Assembly: GCA_001247695.2 (NCBI GenBank)
Contig: LGRX02034305.1
Coordinates: 1 to 28,686 of the forward strand
DNA: 28,686 nt
Direction: 5' to 3'
From: Cymbomonas tetramitiformis
Taxonomy: Eukaryota > Chlorophyta > Pyramimonadophyceae > Pyramimonadales > Pyramimonadaceae
Positions 17,604-25,772 of the stretch are shown piece after piece. Made by a program: the position numbers and the translations under genes. Each line of letters starts with the position of its first letter. Within the stretch, counting starts at the first letter, position 1. Below the pieces are notes generated by a model. It saw only the letters and a program-made list of their open reading frames with translations, was not told where the DNA came from and searched no databases.

Positions 17604-20600
17604 CTAAAGCGGGTCTTCAGTCTTGCGGAGGCGTAAATGTCGAAAAAGATGTCGCAGCAGGGGCGCTGGCACGGGATATACGCTCGCGGATTGGCCCGCT
17701 CCAGTCTGCTGCGGATGAGGTCCCAGCTGAGCAGTCTCTGGATGAGCACCGGTTGCCCATCTGCACGCACATGGTGTCGAAGCAGTACAGCGTAGCAGGG
17801 GCGTGGGTGGTGCTGAGTTCGTCCATATGCAGGTGGGCTTCATGTATTGCGTGCCGTACATGCAGTAGGTACACACCAGCGGGGGAGGAAGTTGACGCAT
17901 CATTGGGCGAAGCCGCAGCGCGTTGGGGAAGCGACCTCTGGGGTTCTCCATGAACCAATGTTTTGGCTCCAAGTAGTCAATGATCTGCAATGCTCGCCGT
18001 ACGATTTTGTCAGCCTGGGGAAGATCAGGGGGTCCTCCAGTGGTGCGCGCTTGACTGTACTGCCTACAGGGGGGACTTGCCCAAACGACATCGAAGAATC
18101 CAGGCGGGTATTGTTTGTAGTCCCACTGTAGGATGTCATCCACATGAGTGGGATGCCAGATGTGTTCGGAGTCGAGGGTCACCACTGAAGCGGAGGGGAA
18201 GCAATTCAGGAATTCTCTCTCTACTGAGCCAGTGCCGCTGAAAAGTACAAGAATTCTGGGCATGCGAGTTACTTCCGTCTGTATTGCCAGCAGCTCTGTC
18301 ACCAGTGCCAACGACCCATCTTCCGTACGCTCTTGACGTTCCCACGGCAGAGGGATATCATGTTCCATCTGTTCGAGCTGGTCCAGTTCATCGCAGGGGT
18401 TAGTGATGAGGTGAGCCAGTGTCATTCCAGCTTGAGCAGAGTGACGGCCACGTTGCTCGCGTCGCCGAGTGGCTTCGTCGCGAACTTGTGCTTCCATGTG
18501 CAGTCTCGCTTGCTCGAATTCACGAAGCTGTTGAAGTGGACCTCCGCGTTCGAGTTTGTCACGCGTCCTCCATTGGTCGTGAGCTTTGGAGTAGCCAGTC
18601 CAGCGAACCTTCCACTCTTCCACCTCTTTTCCTCGAACAGACCGCACCCGACGTGCAAGAATACGCTCAACGTGTGCTTCCTTCTGACCGTCCACTACCA
18701 CCTCTTCAGGTACTGCTAGGTGATCTCGCGCGGCGAAAGCATCTTGACCGCTGGTGTACGGTTTGAGGCGGTGTTGAGCGAACACGTCGTGTATCCGCCA
18801 GTGTGGAGGGAGGCGTAGGCGGTAGGCTACTGGAGCTCCCCTGTCAGCCTCTGGCATGGTCATCTGCACATCACTGAAGAAGCGTTCGGTCACAGGGACC
18901 GGTCCATGCCAGCGCTTGGTCAACTTCCTGCAGATGGAGCGATCCATCACCTTCTCTGTAAGATGTTTCGCTTCTATCCAGACTAGATCTCCAACAGCAT
19001 ACTCCCGCTGTCCGTGCCTGCGATCAAACTGCTCGCGCTGTCGCTGTTGAGCCAGCTCCAACCGCTGCCTGGCGTCCCGCAGCTGCGACGAAAATTTCGC
19101 GGCCACCTCGTGTGCGGTACCTACTCCCCCTGTTCGTCGTCCAGCGGTGGACTGCGCGGCCTCCAGGAAAAGGTCCAACTGCGACAGCGGCGAGAATCCA
19201 AACACCAGCTCAAACGGCGTGAAGCCAGTAGATTCACTTCTGGAGTCATTGATCGCGAACTCCACGTTAGTGGTGAACAGGTCCCAGTCTTCCACATTGG
19301 CGTCTACGAAGGACCTGAGCATGTCTTCAATAACTCTGTTGCTGTGTTCCGCTTGGCCGTCAGACCGAGGGCTGTACGGCGTGGTGCGAGCCACTTTCAC
19401 ACCCATCAGTCTCATCATGAGCTCCTGCCAGAAGGCATCTTGAAACCGCGGGTCACGGTCAGAGACAATTTTCATAGGTGCGCCATGCAAGCGCCACACC
19501 GAGTCAAAGTAGATTCTGGCCACCACAGCTGCAGAGCTGTCGCCGAAGTTCATCGGTATAACGTGGACCATCTTCGTCAGCTTGCACGTGAAGGCCACGA
19601 AAGCGTCATTACCTCTCTCTGATACCGGCAGGCCGGTGACGAAGTCCACCGCGACATCTTGCCATGGTCTGTTCGGGATGCTGTGAGGGTTTAGCAGCCC
19701 ATCCGGGTAAGTTCTCCGCGGTCTCACTGATTGGCACACCGCGCAGGATGCAACCCAGGTGCCCACATCCTCTGCAGCACCACGCCAATAAAAGCGTCGC
19801 AGCACTCTTTCCAGAGTCTTGTCTCGCCCAGTGTGACCTGAGGACAATGACTCGTGAGCATGAGGAATCACTACCTCCCGAAGTGGAGAATCCTCCCCCA
19901 GCACCAACTGATATCTCCCTGCTGCGGTTCTCCAAACTACCTCACCCACCAGCCTGAAGTCCTGTAGGCATTGGTGTGGCGCCGCCTTCACCTTCTCTCG
20001 CAGCGAACGGAGTGATCCCTCTCGGGTGTACTCCGCTTTCAACGCACGCTGGAACTTCGAGTCCGACTGTTGGGAGACTGTGTCCCTGAAGGCTGCTGCC
20101 TCACCCGTCCTTATCACAGCGGGAGCCGTTCGTGGATGTCTCACGCGCGCCGGCTGTGGTTTGGCGGGAGGGGCGTGCACTATCAGAACAGGCCAGCGAA
20201 GGTCGAAGGCCTTCCCATCTGGGTTCTCGAAGAACTGATTAGGCTCGCCCTTATCATCGTGAGTAGGGACGACCTCCACGATCTGCATATTGGCCTTCCT
20301 GAAAAGTTTGCGCCACGCGGGGAGCTTGGACTGGTGATCTGGCAGGACGAAGACTGCTGAGGTGTTTTCTGGGTCCGCCTTCCATTCTGCGATATACTTG
20401 TTCAGAATCGCCTCCACAGTAATGTGTTTGGAGTTATATGGAGGGTTACACCAAATCCGAAGGCCCCTCCATTTCTCTGAAAGGCAGTCTGTCCAGAATC
20501 TATCCGCCTGTCTGTTGCGGCCGCCAAAGTCACAACAGGCGTCCACATCGAAGGGTCCAAACTTCTCGGCGTACTTCGAGGAGTACTCTGCTCGGACACG

Positions 20601-21962
20601 CCAATTCTGCGAGTCCTCTGGGAGGGAAGCCTGTCGTTTCTGTGGGTAAAGGACCGGGGATGGAGCTGACTGCTGGGGCGCCTTCTGCGGGGGTGGTGAG
20701 CTCGCTGGCACCTTCTCAGTGGGCGCCGCCGATGCGTCAGCTCGTGATGTAGGCGTTCGCGTCTTCGGTGACACCAACTGTGGGGGCGCTGGGGTCGTAG
20801 AGGCTTTCCCAGCGCGTGACATACTCCTCGTTATCCTTATCTGAGGTGGAGCTCGGTCAGGGGGTTCGTGTGGAGCTTCTGTCGGCTTCGCGCTATCAGC
20901 TTCAGGCCAGTCAGGCATGTCGAAGTCGAGGTGATCCTCCTTCATTCCCTTATAGAGCTTCGGATTAACGAGAGCGATGGTCTCCCCCATGTCCATGGCC
21001 TGCTCTGCCACGGAGAGGGTTTCCACTGCTGAGAGCCAACAGTCAACCGTCTGGGCCCAGTGGGGATGAGCCGCGGGTGGTGAGCTGGAGAAGCATTCAG
21101 ACTCCAGCGTTGCCAGAGGGTCTTTCGGCAGGTCTGAGGTGGGGTCGATCACTCCTGCTTCCTTCAACCCTTCGCGAACGTCCTTGTCTTTGAAGTCGGG
21201 TCTTCTGGACAGGGCGTCTGGTACCAGCAGTAGTGCCCCCTTGATGTACTCCATTCGCGGGACTCCCACCTCCACCAGATCCATGTACCAGCGTGCCTGT
21301 CTGCGGCTGAGCTCTCTGCCAGGTTCCATCAGCCATTCAAGGGGGCGGTGATCACCCTGGATGCGGAAGTTGGTGAAGATGAGGTAATGCCGCCAGGTGA
21401 CGGTGGTACAGTGGTGCAGGGCACCTAGTTCACGCTCGCCGGTGTGGTAATTCTGCTCGGCGGCTGAGAACTGGCGGCTCTCGTATGCTATCACGCGCAG
21501 CCCAAGACCATCTCCATTGTCTTGCATCAGTACTCCCCCAAGGGCGATGCCGCTGGCATCCGTCTGCACCACGAAAGGTGCTGTGCCGTCTGCGGCACCC
21601 TTAATGTTGGGCAAGGCGAGCACTGGCGCTGATGTGAGGGCCTTCTTCAGCTCCTCGAAGGCCCACTGCTGCATGGGGCCCCACTCCCAGGGTACGTCCG
21701 ACTTGGTCAACCGGGTGAGGGGCTGGGCGATCTCGGAGAAGCAGTGAATGAATCTGCGGTAATACCCCGCCAGGCCCAAGAACTGCCTGACGTGGGTAAC
21801 CGTCTCCAGCTCGGGCCAGTCCCTCACTGCAGCCACCTTGTCGTGTTGGGGTCTGCAGCCATCCGCGGAGATGCAGTGACCAAGGAACCGCAAGGATTTC
21901 TTCAACAGTTGACACTTGGATCTCTTGAGGAAGACGCCCTTCTCCCTGCACGTCAGGAGCAA
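17604..21962 (-). CDS. pol: Pol C-terminal part: RT end, RNase H, Dam-like MTase, integrase, chromodomain, C5 MTase
   Basis: A single 1,452-codon frame. Residues 1-100 complete the RT (KCQLLKKSLRFLGH, FLGLAGYYRRFI). RNase H spans about 125-255, with D135 in QTDASGIALGG, E178, D204 and the PDALSR end. A Pro/Ser-rich linker covers 257-450. A phage-Dam-like domain covers 453-596. Integrase follows, with its zinc-binding part (H703, H710, C740, C743) and catalytic core D773, D835, E872. The chromodomain is 1096-1150 and the C5-cytosine methyltransferase 1233-1445. Most pol proteins of this group end at or just after the chromodomain, so this one is unusually long. The reading starts out of frame with the upstream RT because of a 1-base loss near 22010. 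The methionine used for numbering is not a real start. Confidence 0.93.
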   Translation of the reverse strand: MLLTCREKGVFLKRSKCQLLKKSLRFLGHCISADGCRPQHDKVAAVRDWPELETVTHVRQFLGLAGYYRRFIHCFSEIAQPLTRLTKSDVPWEWGPMQQWAFEELKKALTSAPVLALPNIKGAADGTAPFVVQTDASGIALGGVLMQDNGDGLGLRVIAYESRQFSAAEQNYHTGERELGALHHCTTVTWRHYLIFTNFRIQGDHRPLEWLMEPGRELSRRQARWYMDLVEVGVPRMEYIKGALLLVPDALSRRPDFKDKDVREGLKEAGVIDPTSDLPKDPLATLESECFSSSPPAAHPHWAQTVDCWLSAVETLSVAEQAMDMGETIALVNPKLYKGMKEDHLDFDMPDWPEADSAKPTEAPHEPPDRAPPQIRITRSMSRAGKASTTPAPPQLVSPKTRTPTSRADASAAPTEKVPASSPPPQKAPQQSAPSPVLYPQKRQASLPEDSQNWRVRAEYSSKYAEKFGPFDVDACCDFGGRNRQADRFWTDCLSEKWRGLRIWCNPPYNSKHITVEAILNKYIAEWKADPENTSAVFVLPDHQSKLPAWRKLFRKANMQIVEVVPTHDDKGEPNQFFENPDGKAFDLRWPVLIVHAPPAKPQPARVRHPRTAPAVIRTGEAAAFRDTVSQQSDSKFQRALKAEYTREGSLRSLREKVKAAPHQCLQDFRLVGEVVWRTAAGRYQLVLGEDSPLREVVIPHAHESLSSGHTGRDKTLERVLRRFYWRGAAEDVGTWVASCAVCQSVRPRRTYPDGLLNPHSIPNRPWQDVAVDFVTGLPVSERGNDAFVAFTCKLTKMVHVIPMNFGDSSAAVVARIYFDSVWRLHGAPMKIVSDRDPRFQDAFWQELMMRLMGVKVARTTPYSPRSDGQAEHSNRVIEDMLRSFVDANVEDWDLFTTNVEFAINDSRSESTGFTPFELVFGFSPLSQLDLFLEAAQSTAGRRTGGVGTAHEVAAKFSSQLRDARQRLELAQQRQREQFDRRHGQREYAVGDLVWIEAKHLTEKVMDRSICRKLTKRWHGPVPVTERFFSDVQMTMPEADRGAPVAYRLRLPPHWRIHDVFAQHRLKPYTSGQDAFAARDHLAVPEEVVVDGQKEAHVERILARRVRSVRGKEVEEWKVRWTGYSKAHDQWRTRDKLERGGPLQQLREFEQARLHMEAQVRDEATRRREQRGRHSAQAGMTLAHLITNPCDELDQLEQMEHDIPLPWERQERTEDGSLALVTELLAIQTEVTRMPRILVLFSGTGSVEREFLNCFPSASVVTLDSEHIWHPTHVDDILQWDYKQYPPGFFDVVWASPPCRQYSQARTTGGPPDLPQADKIVRRALQIIDYLEPKHWFMENPRGRFPNALRLRPMMRQLPPPLVCTYCMYGTQYMKPTCIWTNSAPPTPLLRCTASTPCACRWATGAHPETAQLGPHPQQTGAGQSASVYPVPAPLLRHLFRHLRLRKTEDPL
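17607..18266 (-). CDS. C5-cytosine DNA methyltransferase domain at the Pol C-terminus
   Basis: Residues 1233-1452 of the long frame. Motif I is RILVLFSGTGSVEREF (S-adenosylmethionine binding). Motif IV is VVWASPPCRQYS, with the catalytic Cys at about residue 1299. Motif VI is FMENPRGRF, where classical enzymes have ENV. KPTCIWTN and VPAPLLRHLF follow, as in compact phage and algal-virus-like C5 methyltransferases. About 215 residues is short, so a large target-recognition domain is missing. The expected activity is 5-methylcytosine formation in DNA. The key motifs look intact. Retroelement-borne cytosine methyltransferases have been reported from charophyte algae and dinoflagellates. Activity here is inferred. 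Confidence 0.85.
18513..18677 (-). CDS. Chromodomain of the integrase C-terminus
   Basis: Residues 1096-1150 read AHVERILARRVRSVRGKEVE, then EWKVRWTGYSKAHDQWRT. This matches the chromodomain pattern, with the aromatic W and WTGY positions and a W in the helix lead-in. In chromoviruses this domain directs integration toward marked chromatin. A GPV/GPF-like module (KRWHGPVPV) precedes it at about 1016. Confidence 0.85.
19173..19865 (-). CDS. Integrase (zinc-binding and catalytic core)
   Basis: HAHESLSSGHTGRDKT and CAVC form the H2C2 zinc-binding part. The core has DVAVDFVTGLPVS (D773), IVSDRDPRF (D835) and SDGQAEHSNRVIED (E872). There are 36 residues between the second Asp and the Glu, one more than the usual 35. 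All three acidic residues are present, so the domain looks competent. It would insert the cDNA into the host genome. Confidence 0.9.
20175..20606 (-). CDS. Phage-Dam-like N6-adenine methyltransferase domain inserted between RNase H and integrase
   Basis: Residues 453-596. Recognisable features are FGPFDVDACCDFGGRNRQAD, the FW...W spacing, then LRIWCNPPYN with the amino-methyltransferase motif IV (NPPY at 506-509, nt 20447-20436), then SAVFVLPDHQSKLPAWRKLF. This order matches the phage Dam family (DVD/DVC, W...VWCNPPY, LLP). Related domains are known from DIRS-type tyrosine-recombinase retrotransposons. Finding one in the RNase H-integrase spacer of a Ty3/gypsy element is unusual. It probably methylates adenine in DNA, or once did. 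Activity and target cannot be read from the sequence. Confidence 0.75.
21213..21590 (-). CDS. RNase H domain
   Basis: Residues 125-250 hold VVQTDASGIALGGVL (D135), NYHTGERELGALHH (E178), IQGDHRPLEWL (D204) and PDALSRRPD at the end. All expected acidic residues are present. It would degrade the RNA strand during reverse transcription. Confidence 0.9.
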
Positions 21963-22234
21963 TTGTTTGACGTGTTCGTAGTGCTCTGCAGCGGTGTTGC
22001 TGAAGACGACACGTCATCGATGAAGATCCGGACAAATGGGAGATGGCCCAAAGCCCGCTGCATCCGTCGCTGGTACTGAGACGGCGAATTCTGCAGCCCC
22101 TGCGGCATGACCAACCACTCATATGACCCCATCTGGGTGGTGAAGGCGGTCTTCTCGACATCCCCTGGGGCCATCGGAACTTGCCAGAAGCCATCCACCG
22201 CGTCGAATGAAGAGAAGAACTTCGCACCCTGCAT
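21953..22234 (-). CDS. Reverse transcriptase palm segment, frame-shifted from both neighbours
   Basis: This 93-codon frame holds RT motif A (FFSSFDAVDGFWQVP, Asp 11), the LVMPQGLQNSPSQYQRRM motif and motif C FIDD (D73-D74, nt 22018-22013). It continues the RT from 22235 with a 1-base indel at the junction (around ccagatgacgacgagatg on the minus strand). It leaves frame again shortly after FIDD, where the next frame reads VFSNTAAEHYEHVKQ. The catalytic residues survive, but this copy cannot make full RT unless the shifts are errors. Confidence 0.88.
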   Translation of the reverse strand: MQGAKFFSSFDAVDGFWQVPMAPGDVEKTAFTTQMGSYEWLVMPQGLQNSPSQYQRRMQRALGHLPFVRIFIDDVSSSATPLQSTTNTSNNCS

Positions 22235-23391
22235 CTCGTCGTCATCTGGACGTCTGGGAGAGGGTACTTGTCCTTAACTGTCTGGCGGTTGAGAAGCCGG
22301 TAGTCGATCACCAGTCGCAGCTCCTTGGGGTTCCCTGGTTTGGGGACCATCAGACAGGGAGCTGCATAAGGGCTGGAAGAGGGTCGGATGTAGCCCTTGG
22401 ACATCAGGGTCTCGACGCGTTCTCGAAGTTGGCGGAGTTCCTCTGCAGACTTCTTGTAGATGCGCTGGCAGGGCGGCCCCTTCTTGCTCAGCTCAGGGTC
22501 CAGGTTAATGTTGGCTTCATCTTGGGGGTCATGTCTGAGTCCATCAATGTTCGGTAGAGCAGTCGTCATCTCCTTCTTGTACTCCTCACCCCAGAAGTCC
22601 TGAAACTTGAGGGTCCACTCAGGGCCCACTTCTGCGTCTTCAGTATCCGCAGCGGGTTCGGCGTTCTCAGAGTCGGTAGCCGTGGCTGCAAAGGCAGAAG
22701 TGGTATAATCGGGGGACTTCTCGGCCATCATGAGCCAGGCGGGTTGTATCCCCGGGTCGTCATTGCCGCGCAGCTTCTGCGTCTCCGCGTACACCAGGTA
22801 CTTCTTCAACTGGGCGGGGTTCAGGAACACCTCATCCACCAATCCCGCACAGGCCGTGCCCTTCGGAGACTTGTCTCCAGATGCTTTCCCAGGAGAACAG
22901 CCTGTGATGGTGACGCGATCTCCAATCTTACCACTGCGGGACTTCCTGAGGAAGGAGACGGAGCCATTCCCTTCATAGCCCAGAGTAACAGGAGAGTGAC
23001 TGCGTAACCACCTTCCGCCAAGAATAACATCCACCTGTATGCCCAGTGGTAGGATTCGAAGGGCAAGGGCGTTCTCTGTATAGGTGCCCGTGGTGGTGTG
23101 CGTGTTAAACTTGGCGTACGCGGTGGCGCCAGTGATCTTTACAGATCCATCCGCTAAGGTGACTCGCATCTCGGAGCCAGCTCGTGTCGTGAGGCCACAT
23201 CGCTTGGCGCTCTGCTCCGAGATGAAGTTGTCGGAGGCCCCCGAGTCGATCAGCACCTTGACCGTGTGCCCTCTGAGGGTTGCATAGAACACCAGCAGCA
23301 GCGGTCCTTCTTCGTCATGTGCCGCTGCGAGGGTACCCTCAATATCGGTCTTCCACTGAACTCCCCCATCTGTGCGTATACTTTTGCACTT
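22235..23391 (-). CDS. Protease and N-terminal reverse transcriptase
   Basis: After the junction with the 546-bp insertion the frame reads CKSIRTDGGVQWKTDIEGTL. An aspartic protease follows, with VKVLIDSGASDNFIS (catalytic DSG, nt 23247-23239) and the flap-side VILGGRWLRSH. The RT begins near nt 22510 with GPPCQRIYKKSAEELRQLRE, GYIRPSSSPYAAPCLMVPK and LRLVIDYRLLNRQTVKDKYP. All are standard Ty3/gypsy motifs. It was joined in frame to the linker upstream before the insertion. The frame is lost at about 22240. Confidence 0.9.
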
Positions 23392-23393
23392 AA

Positions 23394-23939
23394 CCCCTAA
23401 ACCGTCATAACTATTTTTGGTTTTGGTTGAGGTCAGTGTTTTCCATATAGTCGCCGCATACGATGGCCGATTTGCGTTTTGAGCATACCACTTGAAACGT
23501 ATTTCAAAGGCGCATCGTACTGCATTGTTCAAAATTGAGCATCGAGTGAAAATGCGATGTCACCAATGAATGTATATATCACGCATGGCGGCGCTGAATG
23601 CGTATCCACTGCCCCGTGTAAACCCTAATCATGACCCTAGCATGTTTCGCATAACGCCTAGCCATGTGTTGAAGATGTAACGTGACCTAAATAGGGTTGA
23701 ATATGCGTATTTATACGCGCAAACCATAACCGTGTGTTGCGTCAAACGATTTTCACACTCTTCATCGTTTGATCTTGGAAGCATGCGACAGTTTTGAGAG
23801 ACATCGGGCACGCAGTTTGATGCGCATAAGCGAGACCTTTTCAAAACTGTTTTCAAAAGCATTTTTGGATTTTAGACGACTTCACAAATCAATTTTAGGT
23901 ACCCTTGGGTCATATATGACCCAGGAAACGGTTTAAGGG
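23394..23939. mobile_element. 546-bp piggyBac-like MITE inserted in pol, TTAA duplication
   Basis: The ends read CCCCTAAACCGT and, inward from the right, CCCTTAAACCGT. TTAA flanks both sides (23390-23393 and 23940-23943). TTAA targeting plus a CCC terminus is the piggyBac hallmark. Deleting the element with one TTAA joins ASDNLLPNL to KCKSIRTDGG in frame, reuniting linker and protease. The interior is AT-rich and non-coding. A perfect 16-bp palindrome GGGTCATATATGACCC lies at 23907-23922. Confidence 0.88.
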
Positions 23940-23943
23940 TTAA

Positions 23944-25769
23944 GGTTGGGGAGGAGGTTGTCCGAGGCCTCGCGGCATTCCTCCAACGTCTGCCTACACG
24001 CGGCGTAGGACTCCTCATCCAGCAAGTCAACATCTTCAGTCGGGTGACTGACGAGGTTGTCCACACTCGCCGTCAACAGGGTACCCGCTGAGGTGCTTTC
24101 GCTCGAAGTGGGGCTGACATGAGTGGTGTCGCTGGTGGTAGGGCTCACATGGGTGGTGTCGCTGGTGGTAGGGCTCACGTGGGTGGTGCCGCTGGTGGTA
24201 GGGCTTACATGAGTAGTGCCGCTTACTGTGGGGCTCACGTGGGTAGTGCCGATTGCTGTGGGGCTCACATGGGTAGCAACACTGTTGGTGAGACTGCTAT
24301 GGGTGAGGGGATCCTCGTCATGCTGAGGGCTGCCAGTGGGAAAGTTGTGGGCGAGTTGGTGGGAGCTCTGATGATTAGTTCTCGCCTCAGGGGTCCCAGC
24401 TGCTGCCATCTGCTGGGTGTAGCAGAGCGAATCAACTGAGGGCTCCTCTCCCATAACCTCGGGGTCTTCAGCGATGGGGTGGCTGTCGAGGCGGGGCGGC
24501 GCTTCATCTGCTTCGTGCGTTCTGACGGTGGTCATCTGTTGGGTGAAGCAAAGCGAGCTGGATGTAGAGGTTTCCTCTGTCACTACGCAGTCGGGTGAAC
24601 CTTCAAGGTTTCCTCCCGGGGTAGCCGGCGCGTTGTCATGGTGCGAGGATGTCGTCTCTGTCGTGGGTTCGACCAGTGAGGATGATGGAGGGGATGCTCC
24701 CAAGGGGCTGGGACCCAGCTTCCTCATCTTGTACTGGTGTACTGCGTGTAGACTGCACCAGGCGCCAGGTAAGCCCACGTCTCCCGCTGTCCCGGGTATC
24801 GTGCCCACCTCAGTGTCCAAGGTGCAGAGAGAGGTCGAGGATCTCGCTGCTGCTCTTCGTGCGCCCTCCTTTTCCCACAGCCTGCTACCGGGGAAGGAGT
24901 CTGGGCTCGATGTGGCGATCGCCTCCAGCTGCTCGGCGGGCGACAGCTCTCTCCAAGCCGCGTAGAGGTCGGAGGGGCTGGCGTTAGGGGACTCGAGGGC
25001 CTGCTGGTGACCGTCGTGTGAGAGGAGGTGCCACAGTGCTATGCGCCGATGGCCCTCTCTGCGATCTTGAGGTTCACGGGCAATGCGTACCCTCTCCGCC
25101 AGCTGGTTGGCGCGGTTCACGTGCTCCTTCGGCGATCGGCTCCCAGAGCGTATGCGGCTACGGGTGCGCTCCCACATCTTATCCACCAGGTCCTTGGCAG
25201 CCTCCGGGGATTTGCGCAGAGCTCTGCGAACCTTTTGCATGCATGGCGACTTCGAGGGGGAGAGAATACAGATCTCTCTTCCAGTGCCACGCAGTCAGCC
25301 TCTTCCGCGGATCTGCAAGGTTGGACTGATAGTTGGGTAATGGTAGGACAACACGTGGTTGGGGGCGAAGATCGCGGGGCTCTCCACGGTTGCTGCCCAT
25401 AATGGGGCGTCTGTGCCGGGGAACTCGCCGCCCCCTCCGACCCTCGATTCTTGCATGTGTGTAAGCAGGGCCGTCATCAAGAGGTAGTGATGGCTCGTCG
25501 AAAGAGGCGCTCTCTGCAATGGGGTGGCTGGTCAGGTCATCCCTCGGCAGCGATGGGGCACCAGCTGAGCGGTAGGTGCGTCGCAAGCGGGTTCCAGAGG
25601 TGAAGGCCACGCTCTTGGGATGGGGTCGATGGCCCCAAGGGTCTCTGCGTCCTCGTGCGCGTCGGGGTTCCACTGGCTCTGACCGCTTCTCCAGGGCGGA
25701 GAGGGTCTGATCATCAGGGTGTGACCTCACTTCCCCGAAGGGCAGGGTCGGGGACTGGTCGCCGGCCAG
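23944..25769 (-). CDS. Gag-Pol linker region, Ser/Thr-rich, with 10-residue repeats
   Basis: Directly after the gag UGA the same frame stays open (LAGDQSPTLPFGEVRSHPDD) to about 25240. There a 4-bp duplication (ATGCATGC for ATGC) moves it one frame, and it continues to the insertion at 23943. An Arg-rich, probably helical part (VRRALRKSPEAAKDLVDKMW) is followed by Ser/Thr/Pro-rich sequence. SLCFTQQM and SLCYTQQM recur, and six THVSPTxxxT units follow. No catalytic domain is seen. About 600 residues between Gag and protease is long for the family. Its role is unknown. Confidence 0.6.
24095..24274 (-). repeat. 30-bp coding repeat, six units (THVSPTTSGT)
   Basis: Six exact-length 30-bp units encode THVSPT followed by four variable residues such as TSDT, TSGT or VSGT. 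The length preserves the frame, unlike the host minisatellites at the left of the window, so protein-level constraint is plausible. Confidence 0.9.
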
Positions 25770-25772
25770 TCA
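25753..25772 (-). promoter_or_regulatory. Possible leaky UGA with overlapping hairpin between gag and pol
   Basis: Gag ends VEDDE-UGA-CUG and the same frame is open for more than 170 codons afterwards. The minus-strand RNA can pair GACUGG (25771-25766) with CCAGUC (25758-25753) around a 7-nt loop. UGA followed by C is a known leaky context. Many Ty3/gypsy elements use frameshifting or one long frame, so readthrough is inference. Confidence 0.45.
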
